Shown here: piece after piece, positions 63,862 to 64,000 of the stretch
Position numbering within the stretch: the first letter of the stretch is position 1
How the letters are laid out: every line of letters starts with the position of its first letter
Assembly: GCA_905116865.2 (NCBI GenBank)
Contig: CAJHNH020002780.1
Location: forward strand, 256,203 to 320,202
Length of the DNA stretch: 64,000 nucleotides
Direction of reading: 5' to 3'
From: Candidula unifasciata
Taxonomy: Eukaryota; Mollusca; Gastropoda; Stylommatophora; Geomitridae
The notes under the pieces: generated by a model
Told to the model about the DNA's origin: nothing
The model's database searches: none
The model's input: the letters and a program-made list of their open reading frames with translations, nothing else
Position numbers and translations under genes: made by a program

Positions 63862-64000
63862 AAACGCTTCGTAACGCCGGGATGCCGGGTTCGATCCCAG
63901 CTGCAAATCATGCGCATTGTGTTGGTTTCGACAGTGGTATGAAGAAAGCCGACCGTCCAGGGCAATGGCAAACTACTGGACGTAAATTTGCCTAGAAAAA
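63862..64000 (+). mobile_element. SINE-A, cut by window edge
   Basis: AAACGCTTCGTAACGCCGGG, GGGTTCGATCCCAGCTGC, GTTGGTTTCGACAGTGGTAT and GGCAATGGCAAACTACTGGA; continues beyond the window. Confidence 0.85.

Overview
The window is animal nuclear DNA: an intron-rich gene with GT-AG introns, many tRNA-headed SINEs, non-LTR, LTR and hAT-type elements, and a great deal of micro- and minisatellite sequence. The repeat style and the RNase H-type retroelement fragments suit a mollusc, probably a gastropod. That assignment is inference; no species can be named from the sequence alone.

One protein-coding gene is supported. It is a CLCA-family gene (calcium-activated chloride channel regulator: secreted or membrane-anchored metalloprotease plus VWA protein) on the minus strand. 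Fourteen coding exons were found by joining conserved blocks at GT/AG sites with consistent phase: 52313-52468, 29560-29720, 27415-27545, 25935-26049, 22092-22254, 21128-21266, 20210-20316, 16104-16328, 13339-13450, 9253-9440, 8130-8357, 6964-7065, 5172-5346 and 1-74. They give 692 uninterrupted residues. The gene runs off the left edge, so roughly the last quarter of a typical CLCA protein is missing. The signal peptide, HEXXH zinc site, cysteine-rich block, full VWA MIDAS set and the start of the beta-sandwich region are all present.

Layout: 1-29.7 kb holds exons 14 to 2 with introns of 0.8-5 kb. 29.7-52.3 kb is a 22.6 kb first intron packed with minisatellites, SINEs, a young LTR element (39213-44063), a hAT miniature element and a broken non-LTR element. 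52.5-64 kb is 5' flank without a recognisable gene. It holds a 1.6 kb homopyrimidine tract, a 16-bp array with higher-order structure, a 36-bp array, a 290-bp perfect duplication and LINE debris.

The most notable pattern is that several tandem arrays can be traced to a seed. One in intron 1 repeats the exon 2 splice-acceptor junction. One is built from the 3' end of a SINE (2220-3245). One is an expansion inside another SINE (18485-19100). (GAA)n tracts sit at the 3' end of one SINE family. Repeat names used below (SINE-A, -B, -D, -G; rep-F, rep-H, RNH-C, TIR-J) are labels for families defined here by comparing copies within the window, not database names.
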